The notes under the pieces are model-generated. The model was given only the letters and a program-made list of their open reading frames with translations. It did not search any database and was not told where the DNA came from. Below are positions 13,783-22,272 of a DNA stretch of 58,814 nt, piece after piece. Source of the DNA: Lishizhenia tianjinensis. GTDB lineage: Bacteria > Bacteroidota > Bacteroidia > Flavobacteriales_D > Crocinitomicaceae. How positions within the stretch are numbered: the first letter of the stretch is position 1; every line of letters starts with the position of its first letter. The position numbers and the translations under genes were made by a program. The stretch lies in contig NZ_FPAS01000007.1 in assembly GCF_900116425.1 (NCBI RefSeq), positions 1 to 58,814 of the forward strand, written 5' to 3'.

Positions 13783-16462
13783 TGCTGTTTTATTCATGAT
13801 TATTTTGGCCTACCTCGGGCTAATTTTCTACATCGCTTTTCTAGCAGAGAAACAACGTACACGCAAATGGGTGAATAATCCTTATATCTATTCTTTGTCG
13901 CTAGCGGTGTATTGTTCGGCATGGACCTATTATGGGAGTGTGGGGAAGGCAGCTAATTCAGGCTACGACTTCTTGACCATTTACCTGGGGCCAGTCATCG
14001 CATTACCTCTATGGATAGTTGTGATACGCAAAGTGCTCCGCATATCCAAAAATCATAACGTATCTTCCATTGCAGATTTTATTTCCTTGCGCTATGGAAA
14101 AAATAGAGCCTTAGGAGCTGTGGTGACGCTGGTATGCTTGTTGGCTACCATTCCTTATATATCTCTGCAATTAAAAGCCATTTCAGACACCTTTCACATT
14201 ATGATAGGGGATGCCTTGAACACAGGGAAGGCTGTCCTTCAAGATTCCACCTTTTACATTGCTTTGCTCTTGGCTATTTTTGCCACTTTCTTTGGAACCC
14301 AGACTTCTGATGCTACCGAAAAACACAAGGGGATTATTGCTTCCATCGCCTTTGAATCCATACTCAAATTAGTCTTCTTTTTAATCATAGGTGTCTATGT
14401 AACGTTTGGAATGTTCAACGGACCGGATGATGTTTATCAACAAATCTCAAAAACAGAAAATTTTGAATCTATAAGCCGACTCGGAGGCTTGGAAAACGCC
14501 TTCAATTGGTCTTTTATGATAGCGCTTTCCTTTATGGCTATTTTCTTATTGCCACGTCAATTTCAGGTTACTGTGGTTGAGAACACGCGTGTGAAGCATT
14601 TGAAGAAAGCGATTTGGCTCTTTCCGCTTTACTTATTGCTCTTTAATTTCTTTGTGATTTACATCGCTTGGGGAGGAAATATTTTAATTGGAGATGCCTC
14701 AAAAGCCGAGTATTACTCCATTCTACTTCCCTTACAAAATGGAAATGTATGGTTGGCTTTGCTGGTCTTTTTAGGTGGGTTTTCGGCTGTGATATCCATG
14801 GTGGTTGTTTCTACTTTGGCCTTGAGTACTATGGTGAGTAACAACCTCATCATTCCTTATGGATTTTTAGGAAGGTTTATTCAAGGACAAACCCAGCGTA
14901 ATACAGAATCTATTAAAAACATAAGAAGGGTTTCCATCTTTTTAATCATAGCCTTGGCTTATTTGTTTTACATCAGTTTTACCACTCAAATTCCACTAAT
15001 ATCCATAGGGTTGATGGCTTTTGTGATTGTTGCGCAGTTGGGACCATCGTTTTTTATTGGACTCTATTGGAACAGGGGGGCAGCCAAAGCTTCTATTATT
15101 GGAATTGTAATCGGAGTACTCATCACCATTTATACTTTTGTACTTCCGCATACCTTAGAAGCAATAACTGGAAATAATGATTTCTCTGTATATGGTCCAT
15201 GGGGGATTTCATTTCTGCGACCTCAAGCCTTGTTTGGATTATCGTTTTTAAGTCCTACAGCCCATGCTTTTCTCTGGAGTATGACCTTTAATATTTTAGC
15301 TTACCTCACCTTTTCTTTAACCACTAAGGGGAATTATAGAGAAAGAAATTTTGCAGAGCTTTTTGTAGACGACAAGAATTTTTCTAACCTTCAGGATAAT
15401 GCACTTGTGTGGAAAGGGGAGGCCTATGTGGCAGATATAAAGAATGTATTGAATAGGTTTTTGGGTGAAGAAAGAACGAACAGGGCCTTATCGCTTTTTT
15501 TTCGAAAATATGAACTACCTCCCGATACACAAACTGCCGATGCACGTCTTATAAATTTTTCAGAAAAGCTGTTGGCCTCGCGCTTGGGGGGTGCTTCAGC
15601 TCAAATTTTAATAGCCAATGTTGTAAAAGAAGAAGAAGTGAGTTTGGTAGAGGTGCTAAAAGTGTTGGAAGAAAGCAAAAAGACTATAGATAATAATAAA
15701 CTCTTGCAAGAGAAGTCAGAAGAACTAGCAACATTGGCATATCAACTACAATATGCCAATGAGGAATTATTGATAAAAGATAAGCAAAAGGATGAATTCC
15801 TAGATACCGTTGCTCACGAGTTGAAAACACCGCTTACAGGAATACGTGCTTCTACAGAACTTTTGATAGATGATTTGGAGGAAATGCCACCTGAATTGAA
15901 GACCCAGTTTTTAAGTAATATTCTACAAGATGCAGACAGACTTTCTCGTTTGATTAATAATATTCTCGATTTTGAAAAGTTATCTACAGGAAGGACGGAT
16001 TTAGATCTTCAGATTAGAGATATTTACACCACTGTAAAAGCAACGTGTAGTAGTTTTCAAACTTTGGCAGCAAGTAAGAATTGCAAGTTGGTACTAAAAA
16101 CAGAAGAGAGTGTATATTTAAGGTTTGATCATGATAGAATTACCCAGGTTTTGACGAATTTACTTTCCAACGCTTTAAAGTTTGCCGATCCCGAAATAGG
16201 ATGCATAGAGGTAGATTATAAAAGAAAGTCAGGCGAATTAGTAGTATATGTAATAGATAATGGAACAGGTGTACCCGAAGAAGACGAGAAGTATATCTTT
16301 GAAAAGTTCTTTCAATCGAATCACCAAAACAGAATTAAGCCCAGCGGTAGTGGGTTTGGCTTGGCGATTTCTAAGCAAATTGTAGAAGTGCACAAGGGAA
16401 CAATAAAATACAAAAAGAATGAGAAGGGTGGAGCTACTTTTAGTTTTAGCTTGCCTCTTTAA
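13775..16462 (+). CDS. Sodium:solute symporter-like sensor histidine kinase with STAC domain
   Basis: An 895-residue membrane sensor of the CbrA-like class. The start at 13775 ('MNSAVLFMIIL') gives a first helix; an upstream frame extension overlaps the previous gene and is unlikely. The first about 520 residues are an SLC5-like membrane domain ('YTYYGSVGKAANSGYDF'-like region, 'FFGTQTSDATEKH', 'LLPRQFQVTVVENT'). A STAC linker follows (about 540-640, 'FLGEERTNRALSLFFRKY'), then a short coiled coil, the H box 'AHELKTP' (His681), N box 'LTNLLSNALKF', and G boxes 'DNGTGVPEEDEKY' and 'GSGFGLAISK'. It should sense solute or ion flux at the membrane and phosphorylate the response regulator encoded next. 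CbrA-type sensors control carbon-source use. Confidence 0.93.
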   Translation: MNSAVLFMIILAYLGLIFYIAFLAEKQRTRKWVNNPYIYSLSLAVYCSAWTYYGSVGKAANSGYDFLTIYLGPVIALPLWIVVIRKVLRISKNHNVSSIADFISLRYGKNRALGAVVTLVCLLATIPYISLQLKAISDTFHIMIGDALNTGKAVLQDSTFYIALLLAIFATFFGTQTSDATEKHKGIIASIAFESILKLVFFLIIGVYVTFGMFNGPDDVYQQISKTENFESISRLGGLENAFNWSFMIALSFMAIFLLPRQFQVTVVENTRVKHLKKAIWLFPLYLLLFNFFVIYIAWGGNILIGDASKAEYYSILLPLQNGNVWLALLVFLGGFSAVISMVVVSTLALSTMVSNNLIIPYGFLGRFIQGQTQRNTESIKNIRRVSIFLIIALAYLFYISFTTQIPLISIGLMAFVIVAQLGPSFFIGLYWNRGAAKASIIGIVIGVLITIYTFVLPHTLEAITGNNDFSVYGPWGISFLRPQALFGLSFLSPTAHAFLWSMTFNILAYLTFSLTTKGNYRERNFAELFVDDKNFSNLQDNALVWKGEAYVADIKNVLNRFLGEERTNRALSLFFRKYELPPDTQTADARLINFSEKLLASRLGGASAQILIANVVKEEEVSLVEVLKVLEESKKTIDNNKLLQEKSEELATLAYQLQYANEELLIKDKQKDEFLDTVAHELKTPLTGIRASTELLIDDLEEMPPELKTQFLSNILQDADRLSRLINNILDFEKLSTGRTDLDLQIRDIYTTVKATCSSFQTLAASKNCKLVLKTEESVYLRFDHDRITQVLTNLLSNALKFADPEIGCIEVDYKRKSGELVVYVIDNGTGVPEEDEKYIFEKFFQSNHQNRIKPSGSGFGLAISKQIVEVHKGTIKYKKNEKGGATFSFSLPL

Positions 16463-16479
16463 CAATAGAGCAGAAGGGT

Positions 16480-16842
16480 ATGAGTAGGAAAATAGTGATA
16501 GTGGATGATGAACCGAACATAGTAATGTCTTTGGAATATGCTTTTAAAAAGAAGGGTTTCCAAGTTTTTATTGCCAGAGATGGAGAGGAGGCGTATGAAA
16601 CCATAAGCAGAGAGGTGCCTGATGCAGTAATTCTAGATATTATGATGCCCAAAGTAGATGGGTTCCAAACTTTGGAAAGAATCAAAGCGAACCCAGATTT
16701 GAAAAATTGTAGCGTCGTTTTCCTATCTGCAAAAAATAAAGAAAGTGATATCGCAAAAGGGTTAGAATTGGGTGCTGATAAGTATTTGGTAAAACCTTTC
16801 TCTGTGAAGAAAGTAATTTCAGAGGTACAAGAACTCCTTTGA
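16480..16842 (+). CDS. Single-domain response regulator
   Basis: A 120-residue receiver domain with no output domain. The acidic pocket 'IVDDEPN' (Asp9, Asp10), phosphoacceptor Asp53 in 'ILDIMMPKVDG', Ser83 in 'FLSAK' and Lys105 in 'VKPFS' are all present, so it should be active. It lies 17 bp after the sensor kinase, its evident partner. With no DNA-binding domain it must act by protein contact or pass the phosphate on; the output target is not in the window. In many relatives the gene for acetyl-CoA synthetase follows; here it does not. Confidence 0.93.
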   Translation: MSRKIVIVDDEPNIVMSLEYAFKKKGFQVFIARDGEEAYETISREVPDAVILDIMMPKVDGFQTLERIKANPDLKNCSVVFLSAKNKESDIAKGLELGADKYLVKPFSVKKVISEVQELL

Positions 16843-16858
16843 TGTAAAAGATGAAAAT

Positions 16859-17077
16859 ATGAAGTTTAAATTATCTCCTTTAACCTCAGATATAGTGCTG
16901 AGTATTTATATAGTGGTGACCTTAGCTTTTCGCTTTTATTATGAAAGTGCGGCAAATGTTACTCCAGGACTTTCACTGGCCTTTGGAGTTTGTTTCCTAA
17001 TTTTTCCAATAGTACTAATCAAAGCAAAGTTTTTAAACCCGAATTGGTTTGGGCTGTTTAAGTCGAAGAAGTCCTAA
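16859..17077 (+). CDS. Small two-helix membrane protein
   Basis: A 72-residue protein with two hydrophobic segments (about 10-27 and 36-56) and a basic C-terminus 'FKSKKS', expected in the cytoplasmic membrane. It starts 17 bp after the response regulator and probably shares its transcript. I do not recognise a family. Confidence 0.6.
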   Translation: MKFKLSPLTSDIVLSIYIVVTLAFRFYYESAANVTPGLSLAFGVCFLIFPIVLIKAKFLNPNWFGLFKSKKS

Positions 17078-17162
17078 ATCGTTTATTCTCAAATGATCCG
17101 TTGACTTTCGTCAATTTTATCCGTTCTGTATCGTCTAATTTTAATGTATAAAACATTGAGTT

Positions 17163-17378
17163 ATGAAAAAGAACATGGGTAAAATAGACAGAAATGTGAG
17201 AATAATTATTGCAGCAATTATTGTTGGAGCTGCCTACATGGATGTAATATCGGGTACGTTAGAAGTTGTATTGCTAGTTTTAGCAGGAATATTTGTTTTA
17301 ACGAGTGTTATTAATTTTTGTCCCTTGTATGCGCCTTTCAAATTTAGTACACGCAAAAAAGACAAGGCAGTTCAGTAA
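17163..17378 (+). CDS. DUF2892 (YgaP-type membrane) protein
   Basis: A 71-residue protein of the DUF2892 family: 'KNMGKIDRNVRIIIAAIIVGAAY' forms the first helix, a second helix follows, and the end is 'FCPLYAPFKFSTRKK', where the 'CPLY' motif is typical. Family members are small inner-membrane proteins, sometimes fused to rhodanese domains; role unknown. The short perfect dyad TTGAC-TTTC-GTCAA (17101-17114) lies about 50 bp upstream and may be an operator. Confidence 0.85.
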   Translation: MKKNMGKIDRNVRIIIAAIIVGAAYMDVISGTLEVVLLVLAGIFVLTSVINFCPLYAPFKFSTRKKDKAVQ

Positions 17379-17430
17379 TTTTTTTTAAAGCAATTGGCTT
17401 ACGTTTCCTTCATCTTTTTATCTTGCTACT

Positions 17431-17775
17431 ATGAAAACTTTAGAAGCGAGCAGGGTAAACCTTATGGTAATGGACATGGATAAATCCATAGTTTTTTACA
17501 CAGAAACACTTGGATTTCAACTCCTGAATAGGTGGGGGAATCACTATGCAGAAATTCAAGCGGTGGATTTAACAATAGCCCTGCACGAGAATACAAAGAA
17601 CCATCAAATAGGTACTGCGAGTTCCATTGGTTTTGGAGTTAGCGCATTTGATGATGAGGTGGAGGCATTGAAAACAAAAGGAATAACCTTAAGCCTTGAA
17701 GATGATGCTTATATCCGTCTAGCTCATTTTACAGATCCTGATGGGCATCCTCTTTTTTTAGCGGAAAGAAAGTAA
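17431..17775 (+). CDS. VOC (glyoxalase/bleomycin resistance) family protein
   Basis: A 114-residue protein with the two beta-alpha-beta-beta-beta modules of the vicinal-oxygen-chelate fold: 'ASRVNLMVMDMDKSIVFYTETLGFQL' at the start and 'FTDPDGHPLFLAERK' at the end, the latter a VOC hallmark. Metal ligands of glyoxalase I are not clearly conserved, so a specific reaction cannot be named. It stands alone between small genes. Confidence 0.85.
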   Translation: MKTLEASRVNLMVMDMDKSIVFYTETLGFQLLNRWGNHYAEIQAVDLTIALHENTKNHQIGTASSIGFGVSAFDDEVEALKTKGITLSLEDDAYIRLAHFTDPDGHPLFLAERK

Positions 17776-17840
17776 GGGCTTGGGATGTAACGGTTTAAGG
17801 TTTTTTAGTTATTTTTAAATAGTAACTAAAAGCAATTGCC

Positions 17841-18362
17841 ATGAAAATATACAGAACTCTTCTTCTCTTACTTCTCGTAGGTATTTCTACCTTATCCAAT
17901 GCGCAACTGTTAAGTTCGGGATGGCAAAGAAATAATAACTTTTTAGATTTTGAAATTGAAGATGGATATGTTGCTGCAGGTGGACTAGGATACACTTACG
18001 CTCATAAGATTTTTTGCAGAACATATCTAGGTGTGCGTGGAGGATTTTTTGTTCATGATAAAGATGCTTACCCTGGAGATTATGGTACGCCCTTTAGTAC
18101 AAGTTTAGATGCAGTAGCCTTTTTTCATATACTTGGTCCTCTTAATATTCAGGTGAATTATGGGAGGTATAGACATAATTTTCTTAAGGAATCTAATATT
18201 GCATTTAGTTCACCAGCTATGCGTTTGCAAATAGAAGCCAATGTTATTTTGGGAAGGAAAGTGATGTTGAAATATGGCTATAACTTTTTCGGAAACTTGA
18301 AAGAAATTAGAGAGAACGATTGGCCCTATAAGGCGTTTGTTGGAGTTGGAATCCGCTTATAA
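17841..18362 (+). CDS. Exported protein, probable small outer-membrane beta-barrel
   Basis: A 173-residue protein with a signal peptide ('MKIYRTLLLLLLVGISTLSNA', cleavage after about residue 21). The mature part alternates hydrophobic and polar residues ('AGGLGYTYAHKIFCRTYLGVRGGFFV', 'VMLKYGYNFFGN') and ends 'FVGVGIRL', as in small eight-stranded barrels. No family recognised. Confidence 0.65.
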   Translation: MKIYRTLLLLLLVGISTLSNAQLLSSGWQRNNNFLDFEIEDGYVAAGGLGYTYAHKIFCRTYLGVRGGFFVHDKDAYPGDYGTPFSTSLDAVAFFHILGPLNIQVNYGRYRHNFLKESNIAFSSPAMRLQIEANVILGRKVMLKYGYNFFGNLKEIRENDWPYKAFVGVGIRL

Positions 18363-18396
18363 TTGAACCTTTTTACAAATTTATTGTTAGCCTAAT

Positions 18397-18864
18397 ATGA
18401 AGTTCAATATTCTCACATTTGTCATCTTTTTAGTCATTAATTTCGGTGCTCTAGCTATAGGCGGATTGTTTACTACCGAAGGAGTTTCTTCTACTTGGTA
18501 TGCGGAACTCAACAAAGCACCATGGACCCCACCAGGATGGTTCTTTGGTTTTGCATGGACAACCATTATGTTGTGCTTTTCCTTCTATATGGAAAAACTA
18601 TGGCGCCTAGAAGAGAACAAAAAACAAGTCTTATTAATTTTCCTCTTTCAAGTGCTATTAAACATAGGTTGGAATCCGCTTTTCTTTTATCTCCACGAAG
18701 AAGCATTAGGACTCTTAGTTATCTTAGCTTTAACCCTAGTGGTGAGTTTTTTCTTGTTTAACTATAGAAAACAATTAGGGGCGGCGAGTATATTCATCCT
18801 TCCGTATTTCATTTGGATACTTGTTGCAAGTTCGTTGAATGCCTATATAGTTTGGATGAATTAG
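18397..18864 (+). CDS. tspO: TspO/MBR family protein
   Basis: A 155-residue membrane protein with five helices and the TspO pattern: 'WYAELNKAPWTPPGWFFGFAWTTI' (about 30-53) and 'NIGWNPLFFY' (about 88-97). Bacterial TspO proteins bind porphyrins and have been linked to tetrapyrrole export or breakdown and to oxygen or stress responses. It stands alone here, with no heme or pigment gene beside it. The signal-like first helix is part of the fold. Confidence 0.92.
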   Translation: MKFNILTFVIFLVINFGALAIGGLFTTEGVSSTWYAELNKAPWTPPGWFFGFAWTTIMLCFSFYMEKLWRLEENKKQVLLIFLFQVLLNIGWNPLFFYLHEEALGLLVILALTLVVSFFLFNYRKQLGAASIFILPYFIWILVASSLNAYIVWMN

Positions 18865-18906
18865 AAATCAACTTTTTAAGTATCTTTTCCTCACAAAACA
18901 TGCTTC

Positions 18907-19707
18907 ATGAAACCGGAAGAGAATTACATCGCCATCAACAAAGACAATTGGAATCAGCGTATTGCTGCGCATTTAACCTCAGATTTTTATGATCATGAAA
19001 GTTTTAAAGCCGGTAATTCATCTTTAAATGAAATAGAATTAGATCTCTTCGAAGATTTAAAGGGAAAAAGGGTGTTGCATTTACAATGTCACTTTGGTCA
19101 GGATACCATTTCCTTAGCTCGCATGGGGGCATCTACAGTAGGGGTTGACTTATCGGACGAGGCCATCAAAGTTGCAAAAGCTTGTGCCCAAGAATTAAAT
19201 GCCGATGCCTCATTTATTTGTTGTGATGTCTACGATTTACACCATCATCTCGATGAAAAATTTGATGTGGTATTTACCTCCTACGGAACCATAGGCTGGT
19301 TGCCAGATATGGAGAAATGGGCAAAGGTAATAAGTCATTTTCTTAAGCCGAATGGACGTTTATATTTTGTAGAATTCCACCCCGTAGTTTGGATGTTTGA
19401 TTATGACTTCAAGGAAGTGGCCTACAACTATTTCAATACAGAAGCCATCGTCGAAGAGCAAGAAGCTACGTATGCAGATTCCACCGTCGAAATTAATGCC
19501 AAGGCGGTTTCATGGAATCATCCCATTAGTGAAGTGGTGAACAATCTTATACAAGCAGGTATGGAAATCGAAGTTTTGAATGAGTACGATTATTCTCCTT
19601 ACAACTGTTTTAAGCATACCCAGAAAGTTGCAGACAGAAAATATAGAATTGTTCACATGGGGAATAAATTGCCGATGGTGTATGCAATAAAAGCGGTAAG
19701 GAAATGA
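18907..19707 (+). CDS. Class I SAM-dependent methyltransferase
   Basis: A 266-residue soluble enzyme. SAM motif I is 'RVLHLQCHFGQDTISLARMGA' (about residues 55-75), followed by 'VGVDLSDEAIKVAKA' for the ribose-binding acidic loop and 'FDVVFTSYGTIGW' for motif IV. A long C-terminal part ('WNHPISEVVNNLIQAGM', 'EYDYSPYNCF') is typical of a conserved bacterial subgroup of unknown substrate. Its stop overlaps the next start by 4 bp. Confidence 0.88.
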   Translation: MKPEENYIAINKDNWNQRIAAHLTSDFYDHESFKAGNSSLNEIELDLFEDLKGKRVLHLQCHFGQDTISLARMGASTVGVDLSDEAIKVAKACAQELNADASFICCDVYDLHHHLDEKFDVVFTSYGTIGWLPDMEKWAKVISHFLKPNGRLYFVEFHPVVWMFDYDFKEVAYNYFNTEAIVEEQEATYADSTVEINAKAVSWNHPISEVVNNLIQAGMEIEVLNEYDYSPYNCFKHTQKVADRKYRIVHMGNKLPMVYAIKAVRK

Positions 19708-20285
19708 AAGGAGTTAATTTGATTATCCTTTTGTTTATTGTTGTGTCATGCAAAGAAAATGCTCCGCCAGCTTTTGAAACTTCCGTTGTTTTAAATTCTT
19801 TGGTTATAAGAAGAGAAATAGGGGATAGAAATCATCCTCTTTCTAAATTGTCCTTTGAAGATAGTTTGGTAAAGTATGAACTTGCAATTAGTGAAAATTT
19901 CTTTGGTTATGGCGAGGATGTTATAAATTACACCAATACTAATTTTGGGACAATTGGAATATCAATCCTTGGAAAAGGTGAATTTCACAGAGATTCGGTA
20001 TTAAGAGAGTTAAGGCCGTATTTAAGTTGTTATACTAAGGATTGTAATTATACTGCTTTTGAGTATAGCGTGCTTTTGAACGATACTGTTTTTCGCATCG
20101 ATAGATCTTCTAATAAAGAAGGTGTTGATTTTTGTTCCGCATTGTTCTCTAAATTTTCTAGAATAGAAAAGAGCGTGGAGATGAGGTTTGAGAATGAGTA
20201 TAAAATTGACTCAAGCTTTTTTTTATTCGATTCGAGTTTCGATTCAATTTCCAGAACTTTAGAGCTTATTGATAAAAAATCCTAA
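19704..20285 (+). CDS. Lipoprotein of unknown function
   Basis: A 193-residue protein with a lipoprotein signal peptide ('MKGVNLIILLFIVVSC', Cys16). The mature part is charged and has no recognised domain; two later cysteines ('LSCYTKDC') might form a disulfide. It overlaps the methyltransferase stop by 4 bp, so it is probably co-transcribed, though a functional link is not obvious. Confidence 0.65.
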   Translation: MKGVNLIILLFIVVSCKENAPPAFETSVVLNSLVIRREIGDRNHPLSKLSFEDSLVKYELAISENFFGYGEDVINYTNTNFGTIGISILGKGEFHRDSVLRELRPYLSCYTKDCNYTAFEYSVLLNDTVFRIDRSSNKEGVDFCSALFSKFSRIEKSVEMRFENEYKIDSSFFLFDSSFDSISRTLELIDKKS

Positions 20286-20358
20286 ATCCTTCTTCTATTG
20301 CACCAAATCATTTGTGAACCATGATCATCCTCCTTAGTTTTAAAGAAAATTCTAATCC

Positions 20359-21288
20359 ATGAAATTTTCCTTACTACTGGTGCTTTTAGTACATCTAACT
20401 GTTTTCGCACAAAAAGAGGTGTACGTTTATAAAAACCCAAAAGACAGTACGCGTAACGCCTATTTAAAAATAATACCGGATACTGATAGTATAAAAGGCA
20501 TGGTCGTAAGAGACTTTACGCGTTTACCCGATACTGCTAAAGCTTCTCCTTATCAATTTCAAAATTTATGTTCTGAAAAAGGAATTTTAACCCTTTACAC
20601 CAGTACCACGGTTGTTTTTCCAGAATTATTTGTAGAAGATTCTGTCATGCAAATGTTAGACGATATCATAGCTGAAGTTGTACAGGATCATCAAATACCT
20701 AGACAAAATATTTTTATTGGAGGTATTTCTGCCAGCGGAGCAAGAGCTTTGCGCTATACTGCATATTGCGCCCAAGGTAAGTCACAAAACAACATTCAGA
20801 TTAAGGGGGCTTTTTCTGTAGATTCCCCTTTAGATCTTACGCGCTTTTATTCTTCAATCGACCGAAATAAAGAAAATTTCTTGGCTGGGATGAAATGGGA
20901 GGCGGATTACATGGAAAATTATTTTCTTGAGCATTTCAAGGGGGATATATACTACAATGCCAAAGCTTACGAAGATGCCTCTGTTTACTCACAACATAAG
21001 GAGGGAGGAGGAAACGCCGTTGCCTTAAAAAATGCTTCCTTAATTCTTTTTCATGAACCCGACATTGATTGGTGGCTCAAAGAAAGGGGGTGTTCTTATT
21101 ATGATATTAACTCTTTTGATATTGCAGCTTTTGTGATGGAGTTACGTGCGCAAGGGAATGACGATGTGACTTTGATTACAACCACTGGTAAAGGGTTCGA
21201 TAGAAAAGGGAATAGAAAGCCTCATTCTTGGACTATAGTGAATGAAGTTTTGTTAATGAATTGGATAATGGAAAGATTAGATGGATAG
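20359..21288 (+). CDS. Exported alpha/beta-hydrolase-like protein
   Basis: A 309-residue protein with a signal peptide ('MKFSLLLVLLVHLTVFA'). The core has 'NIFIGGISASGARALRY' (about 117-133), which looks like the nucleophile elbow of alpha/beta hydrolases, in a variant G-I-S124-A-S126-G form instead of strict GxSxG. The C-terminal 'KPHSWTIVNE' offers a catalytic-position His. An esterase or peptidase acting in the periplasm is plausible, with unknown substrate. It overlaps the metallophosphoesterase gene by 8 bp, so the two are likely coupled. Confidence 0.65.
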   Translation: MKFSLLLVLLVHLTVFAQKEVYVYKNPKDSTRNAYLKIIPDTDSIKGMVVRDFTRLPDTAKASPYQFQNLCSEKGILTLYTSTTVVFPELFVEDSVMQMLDDIIAEVVQDHQIPRQNIFIGGISASGARALRYTAYCAQGKSQNNIQIKGAFSVDSPLDLTRFYSSIDRNKENFLAGMKWEADYMENYFLEHFKGDIYYNAKAYEDASVYSQHKEGGGNAVALKNASLILFHEPDIDWWLKERGCSYYDINSFDIAAFVMELRAQGNDDVTLITTTGKGFDRKGNRKPHSWTIVNEVLLMNWIMERLDG

Positions 21289-22120
21289 ACGAAAATTCTT
21301 AAAACGTACCTTTTGGAGTGCAATAGGTGTTGGTGTAGCAAGTGGAGTGTATGCCTGGCAAATCGAACCTTTTTGGTTAGAATATGTAAGGGTGAAAATG
21401 CCCGTTAAAAATCTTCCGGACCACCTGGTAGGAAAAACACTCATGCAAATTAGTGATATCCATGTCGGAGATAGGTTTGACTATCAATACCTCATTGACT
21501 CATTTCAAGAAGCTCAAAAGTATAAACCCGACTTCGTAGTCTATACCGGTGATTTTGTTTCCTATGAAAATGAGGGACAATTGATACAATTAGAAGAGGT
21601 GATGCAACATGCGGTAAAAGGAAAGTTTGCAACCGTTGGTATTTTAGGAAACCATGATTATGGTCATGGATGGGCCATGCAAGAAGTGGCAGACAAAATA
21701 TGTGAAATCAATCAAAAAGCTGGACTTACCATGTTAAAGAACGAGCAGCACGAATTTGAAGGGTTGAATTTTATAGGTTTTGATGATTATTGGGCGTTGA
21801 ATTTTGACAAAGAACTCATGCAAAATCATGATGCAAGTAAAGCTAATATCGTACTTTGTCATAATCCAGATGTCTGCGATTTAGATGTGTGGAATAATTA
21901 CCAAGGATGGATCTTGTCGGGGCATACACATGGCGGACAATGTAAGCCACCCTTTTTACCTCCACCCATGCTTCCCGTTAAAAATGAAAGATACAGCGCC
22001 GGAGAAATAGATCTTCACGATGGTAGAACCTTATACATTAATAGAGCCCTAGGTCATTTATGGCAAGTTCGATTTAATGTAAGACCGGAGATTACGTTGT
22101 TTGAGTTAAGTAAATGTTAG
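21281..22120 (+). CDS. Calcineurin-like metallophosphoesterase, YkuE/LpxG-like, with Tat-type signal
   Basis: A 279-residue phosphoesterase. The N-terminus 'MDRRKFLKRTFW' followed by a hydrophobic stretch fits a twin-arginine signal or anchor (RRxFLK). The metal-binding blocks are complete: 'MQISDIHVGD' (D, H), 'YTGDFV' (GD), 'LGNHDYG' (GNHD), 'VLCHNPD' and 'LSGHTHGGQ' (GHTH). Relatives include Bacillus YkuE and chlamydial LpxG, so a phosphodiester such as a lipid or UDP-lipid intermediate is a possible substrate; this is inference. tatA is at 33603 in this window. Confidence 0.88.
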   Translation: MDRRKFLKRTFWSAIGVGVASGVYAWQIEPFWLEYVRVKMPVKNLPDHLVGKTLMQISDIHVGDRFDYQYLIDSFQEAQKYKPDFVVYTGDFVSYENEGQLIQLEEVMQHAVKGKFATVGILGNHDYGHGWAMQEVADKICEINQKAGLTMLKNEQHEFEGLNFIGFDDYWALNFDKELMQNHDASKANIVLCHNPDVCDLDVWNNYQGWILSGHTHGGQCKPPFLPPPMLPVKNERYSAGEIDLHDGRTLYINRALGHLWQVRFNVRPEITLFELSKC

Positions 22121-22230
22121 TCCTTTTTTATACACAAGTTAAGACCTCATTTTTAGAGTAAAAACTTTACCGTTAAATGTGTTTTTTAGGTGATTCATCC
22201 AATTCTTTACATGACATTGAAATATGCGTA

Positions 22231-22238
22231 TATATTTG
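22231..22238 (+). promoter_or_regulatory. Candidate -7 box (TATATTTG)
   Basis: A perfect TAnnTTTG 34 bp before the next gene start. The nearest TTG (22217-22219) is only 11 bp away, closer than the usual spacing. Confidence 0.4.
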
Positions 22239-22272
22239 GCTACACACTATTAATCCTTAAAAAAACACTGCT

